Source of the DNA: SCUB01 sp041918675
GTDB taxonomy: Bacteria > Pseudomonadota > Alphaproteobacteria > Rhizobiales > Xanthobacteraceae
Assembly (NCBI GenBank): GCA_041918675.1
Contig: JAYRVF010000001.1
Span: 72,719 to 136,718, forward strand
Direction of reading: 5' to 3'
DNA: 64,000 nucleotides
Position 1 is the stretch's first letter. Each line of letters opens with the position of its first letter. Below are positions 54,791 to 63,399 of the stretch, piece after piece. Made by a program: the position numbers and the translations under genes. The notes beneath the pieces were generated by a model that was not told the DNA's origin, searched no databases, and worked only from the letters and a program-made list of their open reading frames with translations.

Positions 54791-55392
54791 GAAAGCCGAA
54801 GGCCGCGTTGGAACGGGAGAACGCGATGGGTGATGCAATGCCGTGGAGCGTACCGGTCGCGGTCACCGACATTCCCGATACGGGTCTGTCGGTCACTATC
54901 GCCGCCGACGAGCCGACGCGCGCGGCGATCGCGCGGTTGGCGGGACTGCGGTCGCTCGTGCGCCTCGAAGCCGCGTTCGATCTCGTCCGTCTCGGCGGCG
55001 GCCGGGTCAAGGTGACGGGCGGCGTCGCCGGGCAAATCGGCCAGACCTGCGTCGTCACGCTCGAACCGATCGAATCGGACGTGATCGAAGAGGTCGACCT
55101 CGTCTTCGCGCCGGCGCCGGCGACGGCGACGACCGGGACCGACGGGGGCGAGGACATTGCCCTCGAACCGGAGAACGAGCCGCCCGAGCCTCTCCAGGAC
55201 GGGCGAATCGACCTCGGCGCGCTGGCCACCGAATTCCTCATTTTAGGAATTAATCCCTATCCACGGAAGCCCGGAGCGACTTTCGCGCCCCAACCTCCGC
55301 CCGAGGCCGCCGAGGATCATCCCTTCGCGGCGCTGGCGGCGCTCAAGGACGGCGGGGGCGTCAAGGACGAGGGGGGCGGTGCGCGCGGCTGA
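54787..55392 (+). CDS. YceD/DUF177 protein
   Basis: A 201-residue protein of the DUF177 (YceD) family, which in many bacteria lies with rpmF and plsX and affects 23S rRNA or ribosome assembly. The CVVTLEPIES segment (near 89-98) and the C-terminal LGINPYPRKPGATF are typical. No rpmF gene follows; plsX starts 141 bases later, so this organism keeps rpmF elsewhere. The ATG at 54787 overlaps the preceding stop; an internal ATG at 54826 is possible. Confidence 0.87.
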   Translation: MRKPKAALERENAMGDAMPWSVPVAVTDIPDTGLSVTIAADEPTRAAIARLAGLRSLVRLEAAFDLVRLGGGRVKVTGGVAGQIGQTCVVTLEPIESDVIEEVDLVFAPAPATATTGTDGGEDIALEPENEPPEPLQDGRIDLGALATEFLILGINPYPRKPGATFAPQPPPEAAEDHPFAALAALKDGGGVKDEGGGARG

Positions 55393-55533
55393 CGCGGCGG
55401 CGGCAGTTGTCTGGCGGCGCGAACCGGTTATTGTCGCCCCGAGATATGGCGGTCACTCGTCCTCGACCGTTGGCGGGCCCACGACGAGTGCGAATGCCGG
55501 GCCGGATTTTCGAAGGGGCGTCCGGGGCTTTGC

Positions 55534-56595
55534 ATGCCGAACAAGGTCCGCATCGCGCTTGACGCCATGGGCGGGGATTTCGGGCCACCGGTCATCATTC
55601 CGGGCGCCGCGCTCGCCTATACCCACCATCCCGACATCGAATTCCTGATTTTCGGCGACGGCGCGCAGGTGGAGAAGGAGCTTGCCGCCTATCCCGGGTT
55701 GAAAGCCGTGTCCCGCGTGGTTCACACCGATGTCGTCGTGCGCATGGACGACAAGCCGAGCCAGGCGCTGCGGCACGGCCGGTGGAAATCGTCGATGTGG
55801 ATGACCATCGACGCCGTCAAGAAGGGCGAGGCCGATGTCGCGGTCTCGGCCGGCAATACCGGCGCGCTGATGGCGATGGCGCGGTTCAACCTGCGCATGC
55901 TCGCCGGTATCGACCGTCCCGCGATCGCGGCGATCTGGCCGACGCTGCGCGGGGAATCGGTGGTGCTCGATGTCGGCGCCTCGATCGGGGCGGACGCGCG
56001 GCACCTGGTCGCGCTGTCGGTCATGGGCAGCGCCATGGCGCGGGCGCTGTTCGATGTCGAGCGGCCGACGGTCGGCCTGCTCAATGTCGGGGTCGAGGAG
56101 GTCAAGGGCATCGAGGAAGTGCGCAAGGCGGCCGAACTCCTGCGCGCGCGCGACGTGCCCCATCTCGAATTCATCGGCTTCGTGGAGGGCGACGGGATCG
56201 GCCAGGGCGCCGCCGACGTGATCGTGACCGAAGGATTTTCCGGCAACATCGCGCTCAAGACCGCGGAAGGCACCGCGCGCCAGATCGCCGGCTATCTGCG
56301 GGTGGCAATGGCCGAAACGGTGTGGTCGCGGATCGGCTATCTTTTCGCGCGCAAGGCGTTCGGCGCGCTACGCGAAAAGATGGATCCGCGAAAAGTCAAT
56401 GGCGGCGTGTTCCTCGGCCTCAACGGAATCGTCATCAAGAGTCACGGGGGAACCGACGCGGAAGGTTTTGCGGCGGCCGTGGATGTTGGCTATGACATGG
56501 TGCGCTACGACCTGCTGACCAAGATCAACCAGACCCTCAATCGAGACGGCGGGAGTGAAAGCCTGAGCGCGGGCGCCCTGGAGACGAAGTCGTGA
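55534..56595 (+). CDS. plsX: Phosphate acyltransferase PlsX
   Basis: Converts acyl-ACP to acyl-phosphate for phospholipid synthesis. A 353-residue protein with IALDAMGGDFGP at 6-17, AGNTGALMAM near 107-116 and a FSGNIALKTAEG segment near 235. It overlaps fabH by 4 bases (GTGA), a conserved coupling. Confidence 0.97.
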   Translation: MPNKVRIALDAMGGDFGPPVIIPGAALAYTHHPDIEFLIFGDGAQVEKELAAYPGLKAVSRVVHTDVVVRMDDKPSQALRHGRWKSSMWMTIDAVKKGEADVAVSAGNTGALMAMARFNLRMLAGIDRPAIAAIWPTLRGESVVLDVGASIGADARHLVALSVMGSAMARALFDVERPTVGLLNVGVEEVKGIEEVRKAAELLRARDVPHLEFIGFVEGDGIGQGAADVIVTEGFSGNIALKTAEGTARQIAGYLRVAMAETVWSRIGYLFARKAFGALREKMDPRKVNGGVFLGLNGIVIKSHGGTDAEGFAAAVDVGYDMVRYDLLTKINQTLNRDGGSESLSAGALETKS

Positions 56596-57569
56596 CGGTG
56601 TTGCGTTCGGTGGTGCTGGGTTGTGGATCCTATCTGCCGGGGCAGGTCGTCACCAACGCGGATTTGGCGCGCCGCATCGACACCAGCGACGAATGGATCG
56701 TGCAGCGCACGGGCATTCGCGAGCGCCATATCGCCGGGGAAGGCGAGTTCACCTCGCGACTGGCGCTAAAGGCCGCCGAGGCCGCGATCGCCAGCGCCGG
56801 CATCGACACCCAATCGATCGACCTGATCATCCTGGCGACCGCGACGCCGGACAACACCTTTCCCGCGACCGCCGTCAGCGTGCAGGCCGCGCTCGGCCTG
56901 ACCCATGGGGCGGCGTTCGATCTGCACGCGGTCTGCTCCGGATTCGTCTTCGCGCTCGCGACCGCCGACAAGTTCCTGCGTTCGGGCAGCCATAAGCGCG
57001 CGCTGGTGATCGGGGCGGAGACCTTCTCCCGTATCCTCGACTGGAACGACCGCACCACCTGCGTGCTGTTCGGCGACGGCGCCGGCGCCCTCGTGCTGGA
57101 AGCGCGCGCCCAGCCCGGCACGACCGCCGACACCGGCGTGCTGACGACGCATCTGCGCTCCGACGGCCGCCACAAGACGAAACTCTATGTCGACGGCGGG
57201 CCGTCGACGACGCAGACCGTCGGCCATCTGCGCATGGAGGGCCGCGAGGTCTTCAAGCATGCCGTGGCCATGATCACCGACGTGATCGACGACGCGTTTC
57301 GCGCCACCGGCTTCAGCGCCGACGACATCGACTGGTTCGTGCCGCATCAGGCCAACAAACGCATCATCGACGGCTCGGCGCACAAATTGGGAATCGCGCC
57401 GGAAAAGGTCGTCACCACCGTCGATCGCCACGGCAACACATCGGCGGCCTCCATTCCGCTGGCGCTGTCGGTTGCGATCGCGGACGGCCGGATCAAGCCG
57501 GGCGATCTCGTGCTTTTGGAAGCCATGGGCGGAGGGTTTACCTGGGGTTCCGCGCTGGTCCGCTGGTAG
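56592..57569 (+). CDS. fabH: 3-oxoacyl-[ACP] synthase III (FabH)
   Basis: Condenses acetyl-CoA with malonyl-ACP to start fatty-acid synthesis. A 325-residue thiolase fold: Cys115 (HAVCSGFVF), His in VPHQANKRI near 250, and Asn in HGNTSAAS near 279. It starts with GTG 56592 and overlaps plsX. Confidence 0.97.
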   Translation: MTVLRSVVLGCGSYLPGQVVTNADLARRIDTSDEWIVQRTGIRERHIAGEGEFTSRLALKAAEAAIASAGIDTQSIDLIILATATPDNTFPATAVSVQAALGLTHGAAFDLHAVCSGFVFALATADKFLRSGSHKRALVIGAETFSRILDWNDRTTCVLFGDGAGALVLEARAQPGTTADTGVLTTHLRSDGRHKTKLYVDGGPSTTQTVGHLRMEGREVFKHAVAMITDVIDDAFRATGFSADDIDWFVPHQANKRIIDGSAHKLGIAPEKVVTTVDRHGNTSAASIPLALSVAIADGRIKPGDLVLLEAMGGGFTWGSALVRW

Positions 57570-57649
57570 AGCCGCGCCCCATCCTGTTCTATTTGCGTTG
57601 ATTTTTCGGGTGGAACGACTAAGTTCGCCCTCGCACGGGGCTGAAAATC

Positions 57650-57970
57650 ATGAGCGATTCCGGAAAGACGGTAACACGCGTGGACCTCTGCGAGGCGGTC
57701 TACCAGAAAGTCGGACTGTCGCGAACCGAGTCCGCGGCGTTTGTCGAGCTAGTGCTCAAGGAGATCACGGATTGCCTGGAGCGGGGTGAGACGGTCAAGC
57801 TGTCCTCGTTCGGTTCCTTCGTCGTGCGCAAGAAGGGCCAGCGCATCGGCCGCAATCCGAAGACAGGCAAGGAAGTGCCGATCTCGCCGCGGCGCGTCAT
57901 GGTGTTCAAACCGTCGGCGATTCTGCGGCAGCGCATCAACGGCCATGCCGAGGCGGGTACTGGCGAGTGA
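57650..57970 (+). CDS. ihfA: Integration host factor subunit alpha
   Basis: A nucleoid protein that bends DNA as IHF-alpha/beta dimer. The 106-residue HU-like fold has the RADL-type core, SSFGSFVVRKKGQRIGRNPKTGKEVPI in the beta-arm (near 57-83), where the proline of NPKTG sits at the intercalating tip. Overlaps the merR gene by 4 bases. Confidence 0.96.
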   Translation: MSDSGKTVTRVDLCEAVYQKVGLSRTESAAFVELVLKEITDCLERGETVKLSSFGSFVVRKKGQRIGRNPKTGKEVPISPRRVMVFKPSAILRQRINGHAEAGTGE

Positions 57971-58623
57971 CCGTCGGCGACGGGAGGGAGCATTTGGACA
58001 AGGCGCCCGATGCATTCCGAACCATCAGCGAGGTCGCGACCGATCTCGACGTGCCGCAGCACGTGCTTCGGTTCTGGGAAACGCGCTTCTCGCAAATCAG
58101 GCCGATGAAACGCAGCGGCGGACGCCGCTATTATCGGCCCGACGACGTCGATCTGCTGCGCGGCATCCGCCATCTGCTGTACGGCGAGGGCTATACCATC
58201 CGCGGCGTCCAGCGAATCCTGCGCGAGCAGGGGTTCAGGGTCGTGCAGGCGATCGGCCAGGGCGGCTCGGTGCCCCAGGCGCTCGACAGCCAGGACGATG
58301 ACGCCACGCCGATCCACGCGATCGATGTCGAGGACATCGGCGAGGAGGAGGGCGACGATCTGGCCGAACCGATGACGCCGGAGCCGAGCGACATCCGCAT
58401 TCCGGATCTGGCGGTCCCGCCGATTCGGCCCGAACCCATTCACCGGAGCGCCTCGGTCCCGGGGGCGGCGCGCGTGGCGGGCGGGCCGGTGGTGGAGCCG
58501 GTCTCCGTACCCGCGAAGGGCAAGGCCGGCCTGCGGCGCGAGGACATCCGCAAGCTCGAGGCGACGCTTCACGAGCTCATCGAATGCCGCCGCCTCATCG
58601 ATGCCGCCGTCGAAGGGACTTGA
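57967..58623 (+). CDS. MerR-family transcriptional regulator
   Basis: A 218-residue protein with an N-terminal MerR helix-turn-helix (about 20-90): ISEVATDLDVPQHVLRFWE, then KRSGGRRYYRPDDVDLL. The middle is acidic (VEDIGEEEGDDL) and the C-terminus (about 185-215) is helical. It starts at GTG 57967. The fabH-ihfA-merR order is conserved in alphaproteobacteria. The target is unknown. Confidence 0.93.
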   Translation: MTVGDGREHLDKAPDAFRTISEVATDLDVPQHVLRFWETRFSQIRPMKRSGGRRYYRPDDVDLLRGIRHLLYGEGYTIRGVQRILREQGFRVVQAIGQGGSVPQALDSQDDDATPIHAIDVEDIGEEEGDDLAEPMTPEPSDIRIPDLAVPPIRPEPIHRSASVPGAARVAGGPVVEPVSVPAKGKAGLRREDIRKLEATLHELIECRRLIDAAVEGT

Positions 58624-58837
58624 AGGCGCGGCGGCCGCGTCGTCTTAGCGGCGTCGCCACTCGGCGATAGGCCCGAAACCGGCGGATACCGGGCCCAAAA
58701 TCGGGTACAAGATCGTGCCAACGCCATGGCCAATCCCGGGCCGAATTTGCTATGGGACGTATGGCGCCCGGTCGGGACACATCAATGGCGCATGGCGTCG
58801 CCAAGTTTGAGGGACAAGAAGCAAGCGAGGCGGAAGA

Positions 58838-59095
58838 ATGAGCGATGTTGCTGAAAAGATTATCGGATTTATCGCCAAGGAAGCCAAAAAGGAGCCCGGC
58901 GAAATCAAGTCGACCGACCATCTGACCGATTTAGGACTGGATTCCTTCAGCGTCATCGAACTGACCTTCGCCATCGAGGAAGCCTTCGACATCGAGGTTC
59001 CCTTCAACGCCAACAATGCCGAGAAGTTCGTCACGGTTGGCGACGTGATCGAGGCCGTCGAACAGGTCATTGCCGGGAAGACGGCATCCGCGTGA
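58838..59095 (+). CDS. Acyl carrier protein paired with a ketosynthase
   Basis: An 85-residue carrier protein with the pantetheine serine at 36 (LGLDSFSVIEL). It differs from housekeeping AcpP (DSLDxVEL) in the sequence around the serine and continues VPFNANNAEKFVTVGDV. It overlaps the ketosynthase gene by 4 bases (ATGs read GTG), so the pair is a dedicated chain-elongation module. It is not the long-chain AcpXL type. The acyl product is unknown. Confidence 0.9.
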   Translation: MSDVAEKIIGFIAKEAKKEPGEIKSTDHLTDLGLDSFSVIELTFAIEEAFDIEVPFNANNAEKFVTVGDVIEAVEQVIAGKTASA

Positions 59096-60303
59096 ACAGA
59101 GTTGTCGTAACAGGTCTGGGAGCGGTTACTCCCCTCGGGCAAACCATGCCCGATTATTGGCGCGCGCTGGTCGCCGGCGAGAACGGCATCGCCGCGCCCA
59201 CGATCGCCGATGTCACGCGCGTCGGCGTGCGCGTCGTCGCGGAGGTCAAGAATTTCGATCCGGCCCAGCATCTGACCTCCTCGCAGGTCGCGATGATGGA
59301 CCGCGTTTCCCAATTCATGGTGGTGGCGGCCAAGCAGGCGGTCGCGGGTTCCGGCCTCGCGATCGCCGAGGAGACCGCCCTGCGCACGGCGACCATCATC
59401 GGCACAGGCGGCGGCGGCCTGTCGACGATCGACGACAGTCTGAAGAAATTCTACGCCGAGAATTCGAACCGGCTCCATCCGCTGTCGATCCCGAAGGTGA
59501 TGGTCAACGCGCCGGCGAGCCAGGTCTCGATGGCGTGCGGCGCCAAGGGGCCGGCCTATGTGGTCGCGAGCGCCTGCGCCTCGGCGACCCATGCGATCGG
59601 CATCGCCTATCATCTGGTGCGCTCGGGCGGGGCGACCTGCGCGATCACGGGGGGGAGCGAGGCCTGCCTTTCCACCGGCGTGTTGAAGGGCTGGGAAGCG
59701 ATGCGCATTCTCGCGCCCGACACCTGCCGCCCGTTCTCGAAGGATCGCAAGGGGCTGGTGCTCGGCGAGGGCGCCGCCGCCTTCGTGCTGGAAACGCTCG
59801 AGCACGCGCGCGCGCGCGGCGCCGAAATTCTGGCCGAGATCGTCGGCTTCGGCATGAGCGCGGACGCCCACGACCTCACCTCGCCGGACATCGACGGCAT
59901 GCGGCGCGCGATCGACGGCGCGCTCGCCGACGCGCGTCTCGCGCCCGACGCGATCGACTACGTCAGCGCCCACGGCACCGGCACCGCGACCAACGACGTC
60001 TCCGAGACGGCGGCCATTCACAAGGTGTTCGGCGACCACGCGCGCAAGCTGGCGCTGTCCTCGACCAAGTCCATGGTCGGCCATCCGCTCGGGGCGGCCG
60101 GCGCGCTCGAATTGGCCGCGACGGTGATGGCGCTGCGCGAGGGTATCGTTCCGCCGACGATGAACTATTCCGAGCCGGACCCGGCCTGCGATCTCGACTA
60201 CGTGCCCAACGCGGCGCGGCGCATGCCGATCAGGGTGGCGCTGAAGAACTCCTTCGCCTTCGGCGGGCTCAACGCGGTGCTGATCGCGCGCAGGTTCGAA
60301 TAG
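59092..60303 (+). CDS. Beta-ketoacyl-ACP synthase II-like (FabF-type) ketosynthase
   Basis: A 403-residue condensing enzyme. Cys162 (ASACASATHA) and histidines in SAHGTGTATND and MVGHPLGAAGALE form the Cys-His-His triad of KAS I/II. It starts at GTG 59092 and overlaps the ACP gene. It could be the fabF of primary metabolism or an elongation enzyme for a special fatty acid; its dedicated ACP favours the second. It ends 65 bases before tRNA-Pro. Confidence 0.93.
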   Translation: MNRVVVTGLGAVTPLGQTMPDYWRALVAGENGIAAPTIADVTRVGVRVVAEVKNFDPAQHLTSSQVAMMDRVSQFMVVAAKQAVAGSGLAIAEETALRTATIIGTGGGGLSTIDDSLKKFYAENSNRLHPLSIPKVMVNAPASQVSMACGAKGPAYVVASACASATHAIGIAYHLVRSGGATCAITGGSEACLSTGVLKGWEAMRILAPDTCRPFSKDRKGLVLGEGAAAFVLETLEHARARGAEILAEIVGFGMSADAHDLTSPDIDGMRRAIDGALADARLAPDAIDYVSAHGTGTATNDVSETAAIHKVFGDHARKLALSSTKSMVGHPLGAAGALELAATVMALREGIVPPTMNYSEPDPACDLDYVPNAARRMPIRVALKNSFAFGGLNAVLIARRFE

Positions 60304-60367
60304 GAAGGGACATGGCGCCGCCGCGGTTCTTGCATCCCGGGGCGTTGATCGCTAGAGCAAGGCAAGT

Positions 60368-60445
60368 CGGAGCGTAGCGCAGCCCGGTTAGCGCACCAGT
60401 CTGGGGGACTGGGGGTCGCGAGTTCAAATCTCGCCGCTCCGACCA
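60368..60445 (+). tRNA. tRNA-Pro (anticodon GGG)
   Basis: Acceptor arms CGGAGCG (60368-60374) and CGCTCCG (60435-60441), discriminator A and encoded CCA. The anticodon stem-loop CCAGT-CTGGGGG-ACTGG gives GGG, reading CCC/CCU. The T arm has AGTTCAAATCT. Typical proline D arm AGCGCAGCCCGGTTAGCGC. Confidence 0.96.
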
Positions 60446-60492
60446 TTTTCCGCCAGTGCGCCGGCCCCGCGCGCGTTTCGCGCGGCGTCGCC

Positions 60493-62046
60493 TCAATACG
60501 CGTTCTCGGCCTTGATGAGCGCGAACGGCGTTTTCAGCACGATGTAGAGGTCGAACAGCACCGACCAGTTCTCGATGTAATAGAGGTCGAACTCGACGCG
60601 GCGCTGGATCTTTTCCTCGCTGTCGACCTCGCCGCGCCAGCCGTTGATCTGCGCCCAGCCGGTGATGCCCGGCTTGACGCGGTGGCGGGCGAAATAGCCG
60701 TCGACGACGGTGTCGAACAGCTGGTTTTCGAGCTTGCCCTGCACCGCGTGCGGGCGCGGGCCGACCAGCGACAGATTGCCCTTGAACACGACGTTGAAGA
60801 GCTGCGGCAATTCGTCGAGCGAGGTCTTGCGGATGAAGCGGCCGACGCGCGTCACGCGCGGATCGTTCTTGGTCACCACCTTCGCCGCCAGCGGGTCGGC
60901 CTGGTCGTGGAACAGCGAGCGGAACTTGAACACGTCGATGCGCTCGTTGTTGAAGCCGTAGCGCTTCTGCCGGAACAGCACCGGACCGGGGCTGTCGAGC
61001 TTGATCGCGAGCGCGACCAGCGCCATCAGCGGCGCGAGCGCGAGAAGGATCAGCCCGCCGACGACGCGGTCGAACAGCGTCTTCATCACCACGTCCCAGT
61101 CGGTGATCGGCTGCTCGAATACGTCCAGCGTCGGCACTTCGCCGATGTAGGTGTAGGAGCGCGGGTGCAGGCGCAGCTTGTTGGAATGCGCCGACAGGCG
61201 GATGTCGACCGGCAGCACCCACAGCTTCTTGAGCATTTCCAGGATGCGCGTCTCGGCCGTGATCGGCATCGACACCAGGACGAGGTCGACGCGCGTGCGG
61301 CGCGCGAACTCGACGATGTCGTCGACCCTGCCGAGCTTGGGCTTGCCGGCGCAGCTTTCCATGGCGCGATCGTCGCCGCGGTCGTCGAACACCCCGAGAA
61401 TGTGGACGTCGGTGTCGTTGTGGGTTTCGATCGACTTGATCAGGTCGACAGCGTTCTTGTCCGAGCCGATGACGATGGTGCGCCGGTCGAGCCGGCCCTG
61501 GCGCGCCCAACTCCGCATGATGCCGCCGAGAGCGATGCGTTGGCCGACGAGCATGACAAGCCCGACGAGGAAGAAGGCCGAAAGCCAGACGCGCGAAATC
61601 GAGCCGCCGAGCTTGGCCAGGAACGACACGCCGATGAAGATCAGAAACACGAACGACCACGACGAGATCATCCGCAGCACCTGCTTCACGTCGCCGTGGA
61701 AGCCGGGGGCCTTGTAGACGTCGGCGGCCTGGAAGCTGACGACCGCCGCGATCGTCAATCCGACGATGGCGCCGACATAGCCCCATTCGAACCCGTCGAG
61801 CCGCGCGACATAGGCGAGATAGAGCGCGAGGCCGACGCACAGGATCGACACGAAATCGGTGAGCCGCACCAGGCCGGCGATGACGACCATGGAATAAGCG
61901 GCGCGCACCTTCTGGTTGACGACCGCGAGCGCGGCCGGCGACAGGCGCCGCCGGCGTTCGGACCGGGGAAAGGCGCCGTCGGCCGTCGTCGCGGTGGCGG
62001 CGTTGATCAGGGTGCGTGCGGAAATCGGCTCCACGGCAACTTCCAT
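60493..62046 (-). CDS. Undecaprenyl-phosphate hexose-1-phosphate transferase (ExoY/WcaJ-like)
   Basis: Starts exopolysaccharide repeat-unit synthesis by moving a sugar-1-phosphate to undecaprenyl phosphate. From ATG 62046 it has 517 residues: four or five membrane helices (about 48-165), a CoA-binding-like Rossmann region (about 175-310) and the C-terminal catalytic transferase. The latter starts after a further membrane helix with LFDRVVGGLILLALAPLMALVAL and has GPVLFRQKR, KTSLDELPQLFNV and LSLVGPRP. An upstream start at 62211 adds a proline-rich extension. Downstream partner of the GT4 and Wza-like genes. Confidence 0.93.
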   Translation of the reverse strand: MEVAVEPISARTLINAATATTADGAFPRSERRRRLSPAALAVVNQKVRAAYSMVVIAGLVRLTDFVSILCVGLALYLAYVARLDGFEWGYVGAIVGLTIAAVVSFQAADVYKAPGFHGDVKQVLRMISSWSFVFLIFIGVSFLAKLGGSISRVWLSAFFLVGLVMLVGQRIALGGIMRSWARQGRLDRRTIVIGSDKNAVDLIKSIETHNDTDVHILGVFDDRGDDRAMESCAGKPKLGRVDDIVEFARRTRVDLVLVSMPITAETRILEMLKKLWVLPVDIRLSAHSNKLRLHPRSYTYIGEVPTLDVFEQPITDWDVVMKTLFDRVVGGLILLALAPLMALVALAIKLDSPGPVLFRQKRYGFNNERIDVFKFRSLFHDQADPLAAKVVTKNDPRVTRVGRFIRKTSLDELPQLFNVVFKGNLSLVGPRPHAVQGKLENQLFDTVVDGYFARHRVKPGITGWAQINGWRGEVDSEEKIQRRVEFDLYYIENWSVLFDLYIVLKTPFALIKAENAY

Positions 62047-62259
62047 CTGCTTGGGGTCGGCTTTTGCGGCGCGACGGGATCGCCCCGGCAAATCCGGTTG
62101 CGTCGGGAGTCCGCCTGGCGTCGGCCGAAGCCGGCGCGACCTCTCCGGCCCAACCGCGCTCCCTTTTTGGACCGCGACCGGCCCAAAAGGGGGGGCGGAT
62201 TCCTCTCGCATTCCCGCTTTAGAGGAGAATTCGGAATATTTGGTTAGCGCGCCAGCGGT

Positions 62260-63396
62260 TTATCGTTTACGGGCAATGGCTTCCCGGTAGCCCGCCAGCA
62301 CGCCCTCGACCATGGCCGATTGCGAGAAATGCGCCGCGACCCGCGCCTTGAGCCGGGCCGCTCGCGCGTCCAGGGCGGCTGGGTCGGCGAGCGCCTGGCG
62401 GATGGCGCGGGCCAGCGCGGAAGGATCGTCCGGCGCGAACAGGGCATCGCTCTCCTCGCCGAAAATCTCGGGGATCCCGCCCACGCGCGCCGCGATCATG
62501 GGGACGCCGGCGGCGGCGGCCTCGATCACCACATAGGGAAGGGAATCGCCGCGCGAGGGAACCACCAGCAGGCGTCCCTTGGCGAAACCGCGCCGGGCCG
62601 GCACATGGCCGATGAAGCGCGCCGCGTCGCCGAGCTTTAGCTCGGTCCACAGGCGGCGCAGGGCCTCGCTTTCCTCCCCGTCGCCGGCGAGCGTCAGCGT
62701 CAAGGGCTGGCCGGACGCCCTGAGCTCGGCGAGCGTCGACAGCATCAGGTCCGCGCCCTTGATGTGGCGGAATTCGCCGACATAGGCGAGGTCGGTGGCG
62801 TCGGCGTCGCGGGCGACCGGCTCGAATTCCTCGGGGGTGACGCCGTTATGCACGCAGCGCACGAGATGTCGCGGCGTACCGATGACGCGCTGATAGGTGT
62901 CGCGCGAAAAGCCGCTCTCGAACAGGAACAGATCCGTCCGGTTCATCAGCGCGCGCTCGAGGATCGCGTAGAACGCGCCTTTCGGCGTCGACGGCGAATA
63001 ATGGAGCGAACCGCCATGGGGCGTGTAGACGCGCAGCGCCATCGGCGCGGCGCGCGTCAGGCGAACGAAGGCGCCGGCCTTGGCGCCGTGGCCGTGGAGT
63101 ATGTCGGGCGCGAGCGCGCCGACGCGCTTGGTGAACGCGCGCAGCGCGAAAACGTCGGTGGGATGCGGTTCGCGGCGGATCGCGATGCGATGGATGCCGA
63201 GCGCCATGCGCGGCGCGATTTCGGCGAAGGCCGATTCGGCGCGTTCGCCGCCGGTCAGGCTGTCGGCGAGAATGCCGACCCGATGCCCGCGCGCGGCCTG
63301 TCCGTTGGCGAGATCGAGGATGTGGCGGATGATGCCGCCGACCGGCGCGCGGACGGAATGCAGGATGCGAAGCGGCGTGGGATCGTCGGAAGCCAT
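62260..63396 (-). CDS. GT4-family glycosyltransferase
   Basis: A 378-residue GT-B enzyme that adds a sugar from a nucleotide donor to the growing exopolysaccharide. The N-terminal half has GGIIRHILDLANGQAARGH (20-38); the C-terminal Glycos_transf_1 half has LAYVGEFRHIKGADLML and VPSRGDSLPYVVIEAAAAGVP, containing the family ExxxxxxxE region. It lies 3 bases downstream of the export-protein gene. Confidence 0.94.
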   Translation of the reverse strand: MASDDPTPLRILHSVRAPVGGIIRHILDLANGQAARGHRVGILADSLTGGERAESAFAEIAPRMALGIHRIAIRREPHPTDVFALRAFTKRVGALAPDILHGHGAKAGAFVRLTRAAPMALRVYTPHGGSLHYSPSTPKGAFYAILERALMNRTDLFLFESGFSRDTYQRVIGTPRHLVRCVHNGVTPEEFEPVARDADATDLAYVGEFRHIKGADLMLSTLAELRASGQPLTLTLAGDGEESEALRRLWTELKLGDAARFIGHVPARRGFAKGRLLVVPSRGDSLPYVVIEAAAAGVPMIAARVGGIPEIFGEESDALFAPDDPSALARAIRQALADPAALDARAARLKARVAAHFSQSAMVEGVLAGYREAIARKR

Positions 63397-63399
63397 TTT

